A DNA stretch of 64,000 nt from Bacillota bacterium (GTDB taxonomy: Bacteria > Vulcanimicrobiota > JAJTBE01): assembly GCA_021287065.1 (NCBI GenBank), contig JAJTBE010000009.1, positions 1-64,000 on the forward strand. Reading direction: 5' to 3'. The position numbers and the translations under genes were made by a program. Each line of letters opens with the position of its first letter. Within the stretch, counting starts at the first letter, position 1. The notes beneath the pieces are model-generated. The model saw only the letters and a program-made list of their open reading frames with translations, was not told the origin of the DNA and did no database searches. Positions 7,933 through 17,019 of this stretch are shown piece after piece.

Positions 7933-9714
7933 CTAAAACTTGTTATTTAGCTGAATGAAATAAATATTCTTTTTATAAGCCCAACCGGGTATGCCTGTAT
8001 TCAGGGCTCTGCGGTAATAGCCGATTTCTCCATTCCACGAATCCGTAAATTTTCTGGTGATTTCAGCGCCTGCCACATTCCAGGAAGCTTCAGGTTCAAA
8101 TCCTACAGGATGCCAGTTTTTATATTTTCTGTTCTCATATATGTAAGAAGCTTTCATTATGTAGTGGTTTCCCAGATCCTGAGTAAGGGTGGTGTTCAGA
8201 TCGTTTCTGTTATATGAATACAGCGGATCAGCGCTGTTTTCGTTTCCTGTGGAAAGGGTCATTGTGAAATTGGTGGGCCTCTTCTTTTCAGGGGAAGTGC
8301 CGAACTCCACGCTGTAATCCCTGCCGTTTGAATACAGATAATTATATTTGTCATAGGTGAAAGTGGAGAACGAATAGGACGGTTTCAGATAATATGTGGG
8401 TGACAGTTTATACAGAATTCCGCCGGTAAACCGTTTTTCGCCGTAAACATTTATATAATCCAGTCCGGGAGGAAGCTGTGCTCTCTCGTCCAGATGGGGT
8501 GAAGTTCCAAAATCCTGAAACTGAATTTTACTGTAAAGGTATTCAGCCTGAAGAATCGCTCTGCTTCCGAGTTTCACAATAAATCTCGGATTGAGGATAA
8601 CATCTTCCATTGCATCATAACTGACAATAGATGGAATCTGACCTCTCCAGTGGTAATTCATCTGCATATAAACATCAGGAGAAAGCTTTTGGGTAATGTG
8701 CCAGCGCCATACAAGCCTTCCGATTCTGTCGAGGATTTTTTCCTTACTGTTGTCGATATTGGCATAATCATCGTAGAACATGCGGTATTCCGCATCAATA
8801 TCCACCCTTGTGTTGTCCCAGACATGTGATTCTGCAATATCCGTGGAACCGATATAACCATGTCTTGCCAGAATGGTTCTTGCTTCAAGATGTCCCAATA
8901 TTCCGCCTGCGAGTACATCCGAGGGCCAGTGGGTGTTCTGCTGGATTCTTGAAAGTCCGGACATAAGGGCAAGAGGATATGTAAGCCATTTAAGGTTGTA
9001 AGCTTCACCGAGGATTGTAGCCATAGAGAAAGCTACTGATGTATGCCCTGAAGGGAAAGAATCATAATTAAAGGACATACCGACATTGGAAACCAGTTCG
9101 CTGGGTCTTGTAACTCCAAGAACTCTTTTAATATACACAACCCGGAGGCTTAATGCCGATTCCATCAGCATCTGGGCAACCTGCTGGTTTTTCTTGTTGC
9201 CTGACAATGCCAGAATACCTGCTACGCTCACTTCTGCAAAGCCGTCGGCAATTGATGAAAGCCATGATCCGTTGTTTTTCCAGAAGTTTGATTTGCTCAT
9301 TCCGCTTTCGAGGTCGTTATAAACCTTGCGGTCGTTATCCATCAGATAACCAAGAGATGCGGCAGTGGCGATTCTCTCCGGTGTATTGAGCTGTTTGGTA
9401 AGAGGATAAAAATCAAATATATTCTCAGGTTTAAGCCTGTCCACAATGATTTGCATCAGCGACATAGGCTCTTTGAACTGTCTTTTGAAAGGAGGGAGTT
9501 TCTCCGGGTTAATTCTCTCCTTGAAAACAAAATCAGGTTTAAAGAAGCATTCATATATTAATTTGTCTGCTTCTCTGCCTGTTGTATAGTGGTCGTCTTC
9601 GAGGATCATTTCCCTTGACTGTCTGAAGTTGTCGGGATAGTTAAACTGCGCGTATGCCTGTGTATATATTGTAAAGCAAAATAATAAAACAAAAATGACT
9701 TTAGATAATTTCAT
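7933..9714 (-). CDS. PAP2 phosphatase fused to a predicted outer-membrane barrel
   Basis: A 593-residue exported protein with a signal peptide cleaved near AYAQ (residue 23). The phosphatidic-acid-phosphatase-2 signature is complete: K196-x6-R203P204, PSGH at 221-224, and SR-x5-H-x3-D at 255-266, with a hydrophobic helical region around 155-285. Residues about 330-593 are rich in alternating aromatic and polar residues and end in FIQLNNKF, typical of an outer-membrane barrel strand. Combining a lipid-phosphate phosphatase with a barrel would place the enzyme at the outer membrane facing the periplasm. Likely substrates are undecaprenyl or other lipid phosphates, but this is inference. Confidence 0.82.
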   Translation of the reverse strand: MKLSKVIFVLLFCFTIYTQAYAQFNYPDNFRQSREMILEDDHYTTGREADKLIYECFFKPDFVFKERINPEKLPPFKRQFKEPMSLMQIIVDRLKPENIFDFYPLTKQLNTPERIATAASLGYLMDNDRKVYNDLESGMSKSNFWKNNGSWLSSIADGFAEVSVAGILALSGNKKNQQVAQMLMESALSLRVVYIKRVLGVTRPSELVSNVGMSFNYDSFPSGHTSVAFSMATILGEAYNLKWLTYPLALMSGLSRIQQNTHWPSDVLAGGILGHLEARTILARHGYIGSTDIAESHVWDNTRVDIDAEYRMFYDDYANIDNSKEKILDRIGRLVWRWHITQKLSPDVYMQMNYHWRGQIPSIVSYDAMEDVILNPRFIVKLGSRAILQAEYLYSKIQFQDFGTSPHLDERAQLPPGLDYINVYGEKRFTGGILYKLSPTYYLKPSYSFSTFTYDKYNYLYSNGRDYSVEFGTSPEKKRPTNFTMTLSTGNENSADPLYSYNRNDLNTTLTQDLGNHYIMKASYIYENRKYKNWHPVGFEPEASWNVAGAEITRKFTDSWNGEIGYYRRALNTGIPGWAYKKNIYFIQLNNKF

Positions 9715-9826
9715 AGGTTCCGATTCTCTCTCTTTGCCTTCAGCAGTATCCTGCTATATCCAGAAAATAAACTCAATAGTTCAATCAGAAACTCAGGATT
9801 CCTGTTTTTCGGGAAAAAAAAGGAAA

Positions 9827-10786
9827 CTATTTTATCAGATTTTTTGTTTTGAAAAAGCTCCAGATTGCTTCACAGGCATCAAAATCGTTACAGACTCTTC
9901 CTATCAGCTTTACCGGCATATACTGTCTTCCGCCGGGCCAGGTGTGGCCTCCGCCGTTTACCCTGTAAAGAACGACCTCAGTCTTATCGTTGCCGTTTTC
10001 CCATTTAAAAACAGTTACGGTCATTCCATCGTTTTTGTCGGTATCGGGAAGTTCTGATTTAACTGTGTTTTTGTTGCAGCCGTTATGTTTTACCCAGAAC
10101 TCTGCGGTCTTATCAGTAGGAATGGATTTTCCCCTGACTTTGCCCAGAACTTTTATATCTCCGCCATTGTATGGCAGAAGAGGATCTGCTGTTCCGTTTA
10201 TTATCATTACGGATATGGGGCGGGAAGGTTCGGGGTAAGTTGTCAGTTCCATTGATATATTGCTTATAACCGGCGCAATGGCGGCTATTTTATCTGATTT
10301 TTCAAAAGCCATACGGGTGGTCATAAAACCGCCGTTGGAAAGACCTGTGAAGTAAATCCGGCTGGGATCTGCGTTGAAATGTTTTACGGAGTAACTTATC
10401 AGGGAATTGAGAAACCCAACATCATCCGCACCGGAGAAGTTTTTCTGCTCGATTTTCCTTCCGTCATTCCAGTAATTATTGAATCCCTGTGGATAGATAA
10501 CAATAAAGCCATCTTTGAGGGCGAGTTTTTCAAAACCATTTTTCATTACTTTCGGAAGCTTGTCTGCGGTTCCCCCTCCGCCGTGAAGCACAAACAGAAC
10601 CGGAGCCGGTTTTTTATTAACAAATGCTTTTTCATTGAAAGCATAGAAAGTCCGATCGATATAATCCCATTTAACCGAATACTTATTAAGGCTGTATTTT
10701 TCAGCAGCGACAGCCTTTACAGCGGCAGAATGCATAAACACACCCCAGATTAGCAGAGTAAGTAAAACAGCAGTTTTGAATTTCAT
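9827..10786 (-). CDS. Exported CE1/LpqC-type esterase (PHB depolymerase-like)
   Basis: A 319-residue alpha/beta hydrolase with an N-terminal signal peptide (about 1-28). The start at 10786 follows a GGGGGGGG ribosome-binding stretch; a longer frame to 10876 would put the signal peptide inside the protein. The oxyanion motif HGGGG lies at 68-72, the nucleophile elbow GLSNGG at Ser150, the acid in NGTADPLLPY at Asp201 and the histidine in GGGHTWPGG at His281. This is the COG3509 group that includes feruloyl and acetylxylan esterases and secreted polyhydroxybutyrate depolymerases. The natural ester is unknown; the protein acts in the periplasm or outside the cell. Confidence 0.88.
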   Translation of the reverse strand: MKFKTAVLLTLLIWGVFMHSAAVKAVAAEKYSLNKYSVKWDYIDRTFYAFNEKAFVNKKPAPVLFVLHGGGGTADKLPKVMKNGFEKLALKDGFIVIYPQGFNNYWNDGRKIEQKNFSGADDVGFLNSLISYSVKHFNADPSRIYFTGLSNGGFMTTRMAFEKSDKIAAIAPVISNISMELTTYPEPSRPISVMIINGTADPLLPYNGGDIKVLGKVRGKSIPTDKTAEFWVKHNGCNKNTVKSELPDTDKNDGMTVTVFKWENGNDKTEVVLYRVNGGGHTWPGGRQYMPVKLIGRVCNDFDACEAIWSFFKTKNLIK

Positions 10787-11067
10787 ATATACCCCCCCCG
10801 ATTTTTTAATTAATCTTACATAACAATTCGGAATATCTGATTGAAGTCTGTCTTTTCCACTGATTCCGAAAGGCATTGTAAATTAAGCAAAATAATTTCC
10901 CCATCTATAAAAATTAAAGCAAATCGAAAAAACACCTTCAAAAATTAAGATGGGGGGGATTGTTTTTTGCAAATAAAACATCGGCGGGAGGTTTGTAACT
11001 ATTCAACCCCTGTTAAAAACGCCCGAAACGGATCAGAGATAAATTCTCTTAAAAGCCTATTCTGAGG

Positions 11068-11979
11068 CTATTCTCCATCTGTTTTCTGCTTATCAAGTTC
11101 GTCCTTGATGGTTTTGTAATATTCGAATTTATACAACTGATGTGCGCAGAAGAGGGGGAATCCTTCGAGGGTATCGTCTTCGTGGCCGTCAACAACCGAC
11201 TGGCAGAATTTCACGCCGAGTCCGCCAAGTTCGAGTATATCATTCAGAATAAAACGGGGGGCATGTATGCCTGTGGCCATTTTCACTCTCATTGTGGGGT
11301 GTTTGTCCACAAAAATAACAGCTGTTCTACCCTTTGAGCGAGCCTGATTGAGGAGTTTGGGCAGGTCGGTCTTTTTCCATCTGCTCTTGTAGTGTGAAAC
11401 TATGGCATTGCGGTTGTATTTAAGGGTTAAGCCAAGTGCTCTGAGGCGGAGTCCCAGCTCGAGGTCTTCCCAGCCGTATTCTGTGAAAGTTTCATCAAAT
11501 AAACCGGCTTCTTCAAGATATTTTTTTGCCACAGAGACATTACTTGTCCAGAAAAATGCTGTTGAAATATCCTGCATGGTGAATTTCGGCTGTTTCCCCG
11601 GTTTATCGAGATCGTCAACATGGTTGACCCATCCTCTGACCACGCTTTTGGGGAATTCGCGATGTATCTTCATATGTTCTGCGATAAGATTTTCGGAAGC
11701 CATAATGTCATCATCAACAAACAAAACGATTTCGCCCTGTGCAGCTCTTATGCCCACATTTCTGCCTTTTGAAAGACCTGAGTTTTGCTGATGAATGTAA
11801 GTAAATTTACAAGGCGGTTTAAGGGATTTTATGACATCTGCGGTTCCGTCGGTGGAGCCGTCGTCAATCAGCACGATCTCATATTTATCCTTATCGTAAT
11901 TCTGATTAAAAAGCGCTTCAAGTGCTTTCCCGATAAGATGTTCTCTGTTGTAGGTACAAATCTGAATACTGATATCCAT
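11068..11979 (-). CDS. Family 2 glycosyltransferase
   Basis: This is a 303-residue GT-A enzyme. Donor and metal binding are shown by CTYNRE, IDDGSTDGT and VDDD (Asp89-91), and the acceptor-side acid by the WEDLELGLRL motif near 170. AAAGGA lies six bases before the ATG at 11979, inside the end of the preceding gene. There is no membrane domain. It is a paralogue of the gene at 11982 and only 2 bp separates them, so the two likely act in the same glycan pathway, perhaps a surface polysaccharide; the acceptor is unknown. Confidence 0.88.
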   Translation of the reverse strand: MDISIQICTYNREHLIGKALEALFNQNYDKDKYEIVLIDDGSTDGTADVIKSLKPPCKFTYIHQQNSGLSKGRNVGIRAAQGEIVLFVDDDIMASENLIAEHMKIHREFPKSVVRGWVNHVDDLDKPGKQPKFTMQDISTAFFWTSNVSVAKKYLEEAGLFDETFTEYGWEDLELGLRLRALGLTLKYNRNAIVSHYKSRWKKTDLPKLLNQARSKGRTAVIFVDKHPTMRVKMATGIHAPRFILNDILELGGLGVKFCQSVVDGHEDDTLEGFPLFCAHQLYKFEYYKTIKDELDKQKTDGE

Positions 11980-11981
11980 AG

Positions 11982-12899
11982 TTATTCCTTTCGTCCGCCG
12001 TTATCCGACAATGCATTTCGGATACTGCTTAAATAATGGTGCTGAAAAATCCTGTCTGTAAAGAAGGCATGCATAACAGGATTTCCTTCTGATTTACCCG
12101 ATAACAGAACCTTTTCACTGTATTCCGCCACGGGTTTGCAGCTTAAAATTCTCTGAAAATAGTAATTGAGAGGGTGAAGCCCCACTGCCATTTTGACTTT
12201 CCAGTGAGGATGCTTCGAAAAATAAATAGCTGCGCTTCGTCCCATTTCACCGGCTTTTGATTTCAATTCTGCAACCACCTGCTCCCGCTTTTTGCTTTCC
12301 ACCGGTTTGTAGTGAAAAATATAGGCATCCATGGAGAAATTTACTTTGCAGCCATGCTGCCTGAGCCTCCAGCCGATTTCGTTGTCTTCAAAACCGTATT
12401 CTTTGAAACCGGGGTCAAAACCACCGATTTCCATAAGGATTTTCCTGGTTGATGAAGCGTTGCAGGTGCAGAAGAATGCTCCGGACATATGAAACATTTT
12501 TGGAGTAAAATCAGGAATAATCACATATTCCTGCACGTTTACGATAGGTCCCCTGACGACTGTTTTTTCGCCGTCTTTGTATTCTTTGAGGTGTGAAAGT
12601 AGAAAGTGAGGAGGAGCAAGCACATCATCATCCACAAAAACTATAATTTCTCCCTGTGCTTTTTCTATACCAAGATTTCTGGCTTCTGCCCTGCCTCCCC
12701 AATCCTTGAAATAATAACTGACCGGCACTTTTGTTTTCAGCTTTTCAACGGCATCTCTGGTATGATCCGTTGAACCGTCGTCAACAACAACGATTTCATA
12801 ATCGGAAGATTCGATACCTTCCTGTTTATCAAGTGTCATAATAGAGCCTGCAAGCAGATCCGCCCTGTTATGAGTGCATATTACAACGCTTAATTTCAA
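11982..12899 (-). CDS. Family 2 glycosyltransferase
   Basis: This 305-residue GT-A enzyme is paralogous to its downstream neighbour, with CTHNRADL, VVDDGSTDHT, VDDD at about Asp90-92 and GFEDNEIGWRL. The start codon is a TTG at 12899 with AAGGATG about eight bases upstream. It is first in a tight two-gene unit. The ends of the two proteins differ, with a FFTDRIFQHHY tail here, so they probably add different sugars. Confidence 0.87.
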   Translation of the reverse strand: MKLSVVICTHNRADLLAGSIMTLDKQEGIESSDYEIVVVDDGSTDHTRDAVEKLKTKVPVSYYFKDWGGRAEARNLGIEKAQGEIIVFVDDDVLAPPHFLLSHLKEYKDGEKTVVRGPIVNVQEYVIIPDFTPKMFHMSGAFFCTCNASSTRKILMEIGGFDPGFKEYGFEDNEIGWRLRQHGCKVNFSMDAYIFHYKPVESKKREQVVAELKSKAGEMGRSAAIYFSKHPHWKVKMAVGLHPLNYYFQRILSCKPVAEYSEKVLLSGKSEGNPVMHAFFTDRIFQHHYLSSIRNALSDNGGRKE

Positions 12900-13022
12900 A
12901 AGTTTACATCCTTGCCGGAATCATAGCCGTTTTCTTTTCGACAGTATCTGAACCACCCTGCCGGTTTGCTGGAAATAGTATTTTCATCAATCCCCCGATT
13001 TTCCTTCATACCTGAAAAAAGC

Positions 13023-14405
13023 TTATAACGCGCTGATTTTTTTCACATATCCGTCTGCATGAAACTTACGCTTTAAACCGCTGTCGTTCATATATCTTAT
13101 TGTTCCGAAAATTTCCCTTGTGGTCCAGGGGCGGTCGTGTTTTCCGAAACACCAGGCTACCCCCGCATAACCATTAGGATCCCTGCCGTCCAGTTCGTAT
13201 TTGTCGTTGAGATAAACTGCGGTTTTGTATGCTTCTTCAGGTGATTCCATCCATTCGATGATTTTTTTACCCCAATACATACGCATATAGCCGTGCATTT
13301 TTCCTGTTTTTACCATTTCAAACTGAGCAGCGTTCCAGTAAGGATCGTGGGTTGAAGCTGATTCCAGTTCTTCCTGTGAATAAACATATTTTCTCCGGTC
13401 TCCGCTGTGTTCCAGCAGGGTCTTTCTGCACCATTCCTGCAGGTTGTTGAAATTATCATAATCATCGTTGTAATGAACGAAATTCATGCTTAATTCCCTG
13501 CGGACCACAAGTTCCTCAATAAATGCCAAACCGCCTTCCGACTGCTGTTGTCCGCTTTTATAAACTTCATAGAGTATTTCAACAGGTGAAATCTGCCCGA
13601 AATGAAGATACGGACTCATACAGGAAACCCCGTCAAGATTAGGGTCGTTTCTGTCCCTGTGATAAAACGCAAGCTGCCTGTCAACAAAATTATGCAGTTT
13701 CTTCATGCATTCCGTTCTGCCTCCTCTGTAAAAAGCTGAAGGCTCTACGGATTTATCCGAATTCAGTTTATTTAGAATATCTTCGACAGATGCTCCCCCT
13801 GTAAGATTTATTGCCTCAAACTCTGCTTCAACCGGAAATTCCATACCAACTGAGGAAACAACAGGATTCTTTAATTCCGGTATTTCAAGAAAATACGGCA
13901 GTTTTTCCATGATTTTTTTTCTTATGGTTCTGGCTGCATATTCTTCTTTTGGCGAAACAGTTTCCACAGGAACAACCACATCAGATTCAACCATCACAAC
14001 AGGGCATTTTGCACCGGCAACCACCTGACTACTCCATTTTTTCTGAATACCCGTATATCCCCTGTCCATTACCAGCAGGCAAGCCTGCTTTGATAGACTT
14101 AGCGCGCCTCTTGAAGGTTCACATAAGGAAAGGATAAAACGGATGCCCCTTTCACAAAGGCTCTCCGCAGTTTCAGCAAGCCCCCGGAGCATAAAATCAT
14201 AATGACGGAGGTTAGCCCCCGGATAATCAGGTGTTAAACCGAAATAAACAAGGAGGGGTTTCCCCCTCCGGTTCGATTCTTCAATAGCATATTCCAAAGC
14301 ATGATTGCAGAAAGCTCTCTGGGAAGCCTGCATCCAGTAAAGGACATAGTTTCCTCTGCCGGAAGCAATATTTTTCAATACGGATGTCCGTTCTGAATGG
14401 ATCAA
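13023..14405 (-). CDS. phr: Class II CPD photolyase
   Basis: This 460-residue FAD-dependent enzyme uses blue light to split cyclobutane pyrimidine dimers. Recognition rests on class II signatures: YVLYWMQASQR near the start, the C-terminal TGKMHGYMRMYWGKKIIEW block, DPNGYAGVAWCFGKHDRPW and the final FGTIRYM. The length matches the class. The start is a TTG at 14405 preceded by AAGAAGG and CAGGT; no ATG is available before residue 24. Its presence implies that the cell meets daylight at least sometimes, which fits the predicted superoxide dismutase at 59901. Confidence 0.92.
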   Translation of the reverse strand: MIHSERTSVLKNIASGRGNYVLYWMQASQRAFCNHALEYAIEESNRRGKPLLVYFGLTPDYPGANLRHYDFMLRGLAETAESLCERGIRFILSLCEPSRGALSLSKQACLLVMDRGYTGIQKKWSSQVVAGAKCPVVMVESDVVVPVETVSPKEEYAARTIRKKIMEKLPYFLEIPELKNPVVSSVGMEFPVEAEFEAINLTGGASVEDILNKLNSDKSVEPSAFYRGGRTECMKKLHNFVDRQLAFYHRDRNDPNLDGVSCMSPYLHFGQISPVEILYEVYKSGQQQSEGGLAFIEELVVRRELSMNFVHYNDDYDNFNNLQEWCRKTLLEHSGDRRKYVYSQEELESASTHDPYWNAAQFEMVKTGKMHGYMRMYWGKKIIEWMESPEEAYKTAVYLNDKYELDGRDPNGYAGVAWCFGKHDRPWTTREIFGTIRYMNDSGLKRKFHADGYVKKISAL

Positions 14406-14423
14406 TTACCTGAGCCTTCTTCC

Positions 14424-15386
14424 CTATTTAAACCTTCTTTTGTATCGGGGAGTATATCCTGAATTTTCCGAAGGCCCAGCTTCATGTTCACCGGCATCAT
14501 CATAATCAGCTTCTTCTTCCCCTGCCTCATCATGGATCTCTTCATCAGTATCATATTCATATTCTTCCATATCGTCGGCAGCTTCTTCATCATCATCAAA
14601 AAGCTTCTCGTGATGCTGTCTGAATTCCTCAGGAATATCTTCTTCAACTGTATCATCAAAATCTTCTTCTGTTTCCTCACCCGGCTCAACATAATGCTCA
14701 ATAAGATTGAGAATCTGTATTCTCGCCTTTTTCAGCTTGTCGGCTGTAGCAATAAGAAGATCCTTTGTGCCGGTCTCTGTAAACTGGTTTATATCCGTAA
14801 GGGACTGATCAATAAGATCCACTGCATTTCTTACTTCCGCCGGTATATCAATAGGCGTCAGCGTCATTAACTCAGGATCCTGACTCTCAAAAGTCAGGCT
14901 TTCCAGTTTTGAAAGGCCGTCCTGAATCATCGCCGTTGCTGTGGAAAGATCAACCTGGCCTTTTCCAAGTTCTTCAAATGAACTTGCAGTGAAAAAGCTG
15001 TCTCTTGCAAGATGTAAACCGGCATTTATCTGCGACTGGGCAGTTTCGAAGTTTGCCATAAAACGCTGGAATGATTCGAAATCCTCATCCTCAAACTGAC
15101 CTCTGGTCTGTTCCTGAATCTTTTTAAGATCTGAAAGATTATCCTTTACCTGCAGCATGGTTCTGTCCATAATCAACTGAACAGATCCCATAATCTTACG
15201 GTACATTCCATCAAGAGATTCTTTGGTATGAGGAATCTCTTTTTTCATAATTTTAGTAGTTATCTGGGCAAGCTGCTTTACAGGTTCGTCAAAATCAATG
15301 ACTTCAGGTATTCGCTGTTTGCAGGCTTTGCAAAATTCTGCATCGTTATCATTATCGGCGCTGCAATAAGGACAAAATCTTGACAT
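14424..15386 (-). CDS. Zinc-ribbon protein with acidic tail
   Basis: A 320-residue protein of unknown function. It opens with a zinc ribbon (CPYCSADN then FCKAC, residues 5-22), continues with about 200 residues of predicted helix, and ends in a strongly acidic Glu/Asp stretch (about 215-300) capped by the basic RYKRRFK. The ATG at 15386 is favoured by GAGGTG six bases upstream over the GTG three codons earlier. It ends 19 bp before the photolyase start and may be cotranscribed with it. A similar CxxC N-terminus occurs on the TPR protein at 39042. Confidence 0.75.
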   Translation of the reverse strand: MSRFCPYCSADNDNDAEFCKACKQRIPEVIDFDEPVKQLAQITTKIMKKEIPHTKESLDGMYRKIMGSVQLIMDRTMLQVKDNLSDLKKIQEQTRGQFEDEDFESFQRFMANFETAQSQINAGLHLARDSFFTASSFEELGKGQVDLSTATAMIQDGLSKLESLTFESQDPELMTLTPIDIPAEVRNAVDLIDQSLTDINQFTETGTKDLLIATADKLKKARIQILNLIEHYVEPGEETEEDFDDTVEEDIPEEFRQHHEKLFDDDEEAADDMEEYEYDTDEEIHDEAGEEEADYDDAGEHEAGPSENSGYTPRYKRRFK

Positions 15387-15516
15387 CTTCGCCACCTCTT
15401 ACAAAAATGAAGAATAAACTGAAATATTTCCAGACAATTTGACAGAGGCTTCAAAAAACCTGCTATTTAAGCTTCTTTTGGTCCGAATTTTTTCAGCATA
15501 TTAAAAACGCACAAAA

Positions 15517-16230
15517 CTACTTATCTATTTCAATCCTGTCTATCCAGAATGTATTTGGTCCGATTATCCCCTTATCACCTGACATGTCGGCAATCACCAG
15601 TTTGCTGTTGAGCTGGTCGCAATCGAGTTTGCCGTTGGCATCGTGTGCATCTGCGCTGGGGCTGAAATCAGCGGGTGTTATGGAAACATCCTGCCACTGA
15701 TCAGCTTTGAGTTGAAAAATATGCATATATACCACACCGGAAATTTCCTGAACAGATACTGCAAAAGTTCTGTCAGTTTTGCTTTTTATCCTGAACTTTA
15801 TATTTTCAAAATTCTTCATGTCGGGCTTTATGGTTACAACGCCAAAAAACTGATCCACTTCATTTTCATAGTCATACTGGAGACAAGCTTTGCCAGTTGC
15901 TCCCGGAATACCTGACGGAGCTGTAATTTTACCTTCGCTCTTCCCCCCGCCTGCTATGGGCATAAACGCACCTGCAGAGGATGGAAATTCAAAAACGATT
16001 GTTTTCTGGTTGGAAACACCCGGTGCAAATCTGAAAAAATAGATCAAAACCACAGTAAGCACAATTGTAATAACAACCAGAACCATATTATGCCTGCCAA
16101 ACAGAGGATCTTCCCTGCGGTGAAGCTTTACTCTACCGGATTTATAATTCGCAGACTCCCCACCGCCGGCATTAGGATTGTTCTTTTCATTTTTTCCGGA
16201 TTTTTCCATATTTTTTTCATCCTGACTCAT
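15517..16230 (-). CDS. Membrane-anchored protein with carbohydrate-binding-like domain
   Basis: This is a 237-residue protein. A polar cytoplasmic N-terminus of about 47 residues is followed by one transmembrane helix (MVLVVITIVLTVVLIYFF, about 49-66). The exterior domain of about 165 residues has the alternating pattern of beta-sandwich carbohydrate-binding modules, including FWIDRIEID at the very end, which is usual in CBM11/CIA30-like folds. GGGGTGAT precedes the ATG by five bases. Function and ligand are unknown. Confidence 0.7.
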   Translation of the reverse strand: MSQDEKNMEKSGKNEKNNPNAGGGESANYKSGRVKLHRREDPLFGRHNMVLVVITIVLTVVLIYFFRFAPGVSNQKTIVFEFPSSAGAFMPIAGGGKSEGKITAPSGIPGATGKACLQYDYENEVDQFFGVVTIKPDMKNFENIKFRIKSKTDRTFAVSVQEISGVVYMHIFQLKADQWQDVSITPADFSPSADAHDANGKLDCDQLNSKLVIADMSGDKGIIGPNTFWIDRIEIDK

Positions 16231-16350
16231 TCAAATCACCCCTGAAGATTATAGCACGAAAAAGCGAATATTGAAAAGAACCGCCGGAATCAGAATACTA
16301 CAGGAAGAGTGCGGTTTCTTTTCAGATATTTTCCCTGCCTGGGGGGGAGG

Positions 16351-16676
16351 GGCAATGCTACTGAATTAGTAAAATTCACTCAAATCCACAGCCCAATACT
16401 CTTGTTTTTCAAGGGAGGAGGTTCGGAGGGCAACCTCGCTTTTCCAAAAAAGCGTGCTTCCCTCTGACGGTCCCCTTATCCCCGTCGGTCCCCTTATCCC
16501 CGTCGGTCCAAATCCCCGTCGGTCCAAATCCCTCTGGTCGGTCCCCAATTCAAAAGTTTTGGGATGGAGGTCCGGAGGAAACTTTTTTTAAAAAAGTTTT
16601 CTCCGGGAGCTTGGCAAACCGACACACCCCTCGTGAGCAATCAGATAAAACTATACCTTGATTCATGGGCATTGCA
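16351..16676 (+). repeat. Family B element, full copy 1
   Basis: A full copy of about 326 bp. It starts GGCAATGCTACTGAATTAG and ends with the inverse TTGATTCATGGGCATTGC. Hairpin 1 is GAGGGCAACCTCGCTTTT, then CC, then AAAAAAGCG-T-GCTTCCCTC. Several repeats of CCCCGTCGGTCC form a spacer at about 16474-16545. Hairpin 2 is CCGGAGGAAACTTTTTTT followed by AAAAAAGTTTTCTCCGG. No coding frame is credible. Confidence 0.88.
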
Positions 16677-16680
16677 CCAA

Positions 16681-17019
16681 CCCCAATGCCAATGAATTAG
16701 AAAAAATCTACTCAAGTCCCCAACCCGATACTCTTGTTTTTCAAGGAGGGAGGTTCGGAGGGCAACCTCGCTTTTCCAAAAAAGCGTGGTTCCCTCTGAC
16801 GGTCCCCAAATCCCCGTCGGTCCAAATCCCCCTGGTCGGTCCCCTTATCCTTCCGGTCTCTGGTCGGTCCCCAATTTAAAAGTTTTGGGATGGAGGTCCG
16901 GAGGAAACTTTTTTTAAAAAAGTTTTCTCCGGGAGCTTGGCAAACCGACACACCCCTCGTGAGCGCCCAGACAACTCCATGCCTTAAATAAATCCATACC
17001 TTAATTCATGGGCATTGCC
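16681..17019 (+). repeat. Family B element, full copy 2
   Basis: This is a direct tandem neighbour of copy 1, about 339 bp long, with ends CCAATGCCAATGAATTAG and TTAATTCATGGGCATTGCC. Both hairpins are kept. The CCCCGTCGGTCC spacer has fewer units than copy 1, so length differences between copies come from this short tandem repeat. Confidence 0.88.

Noticed and set aside
14402-14701. 99-codon minus-strand frame rich in Met, Ile and Lys
   Set aside because: It is an alternate-frame reading of the acidic tail of the zinc-ribbon gene at 14424.
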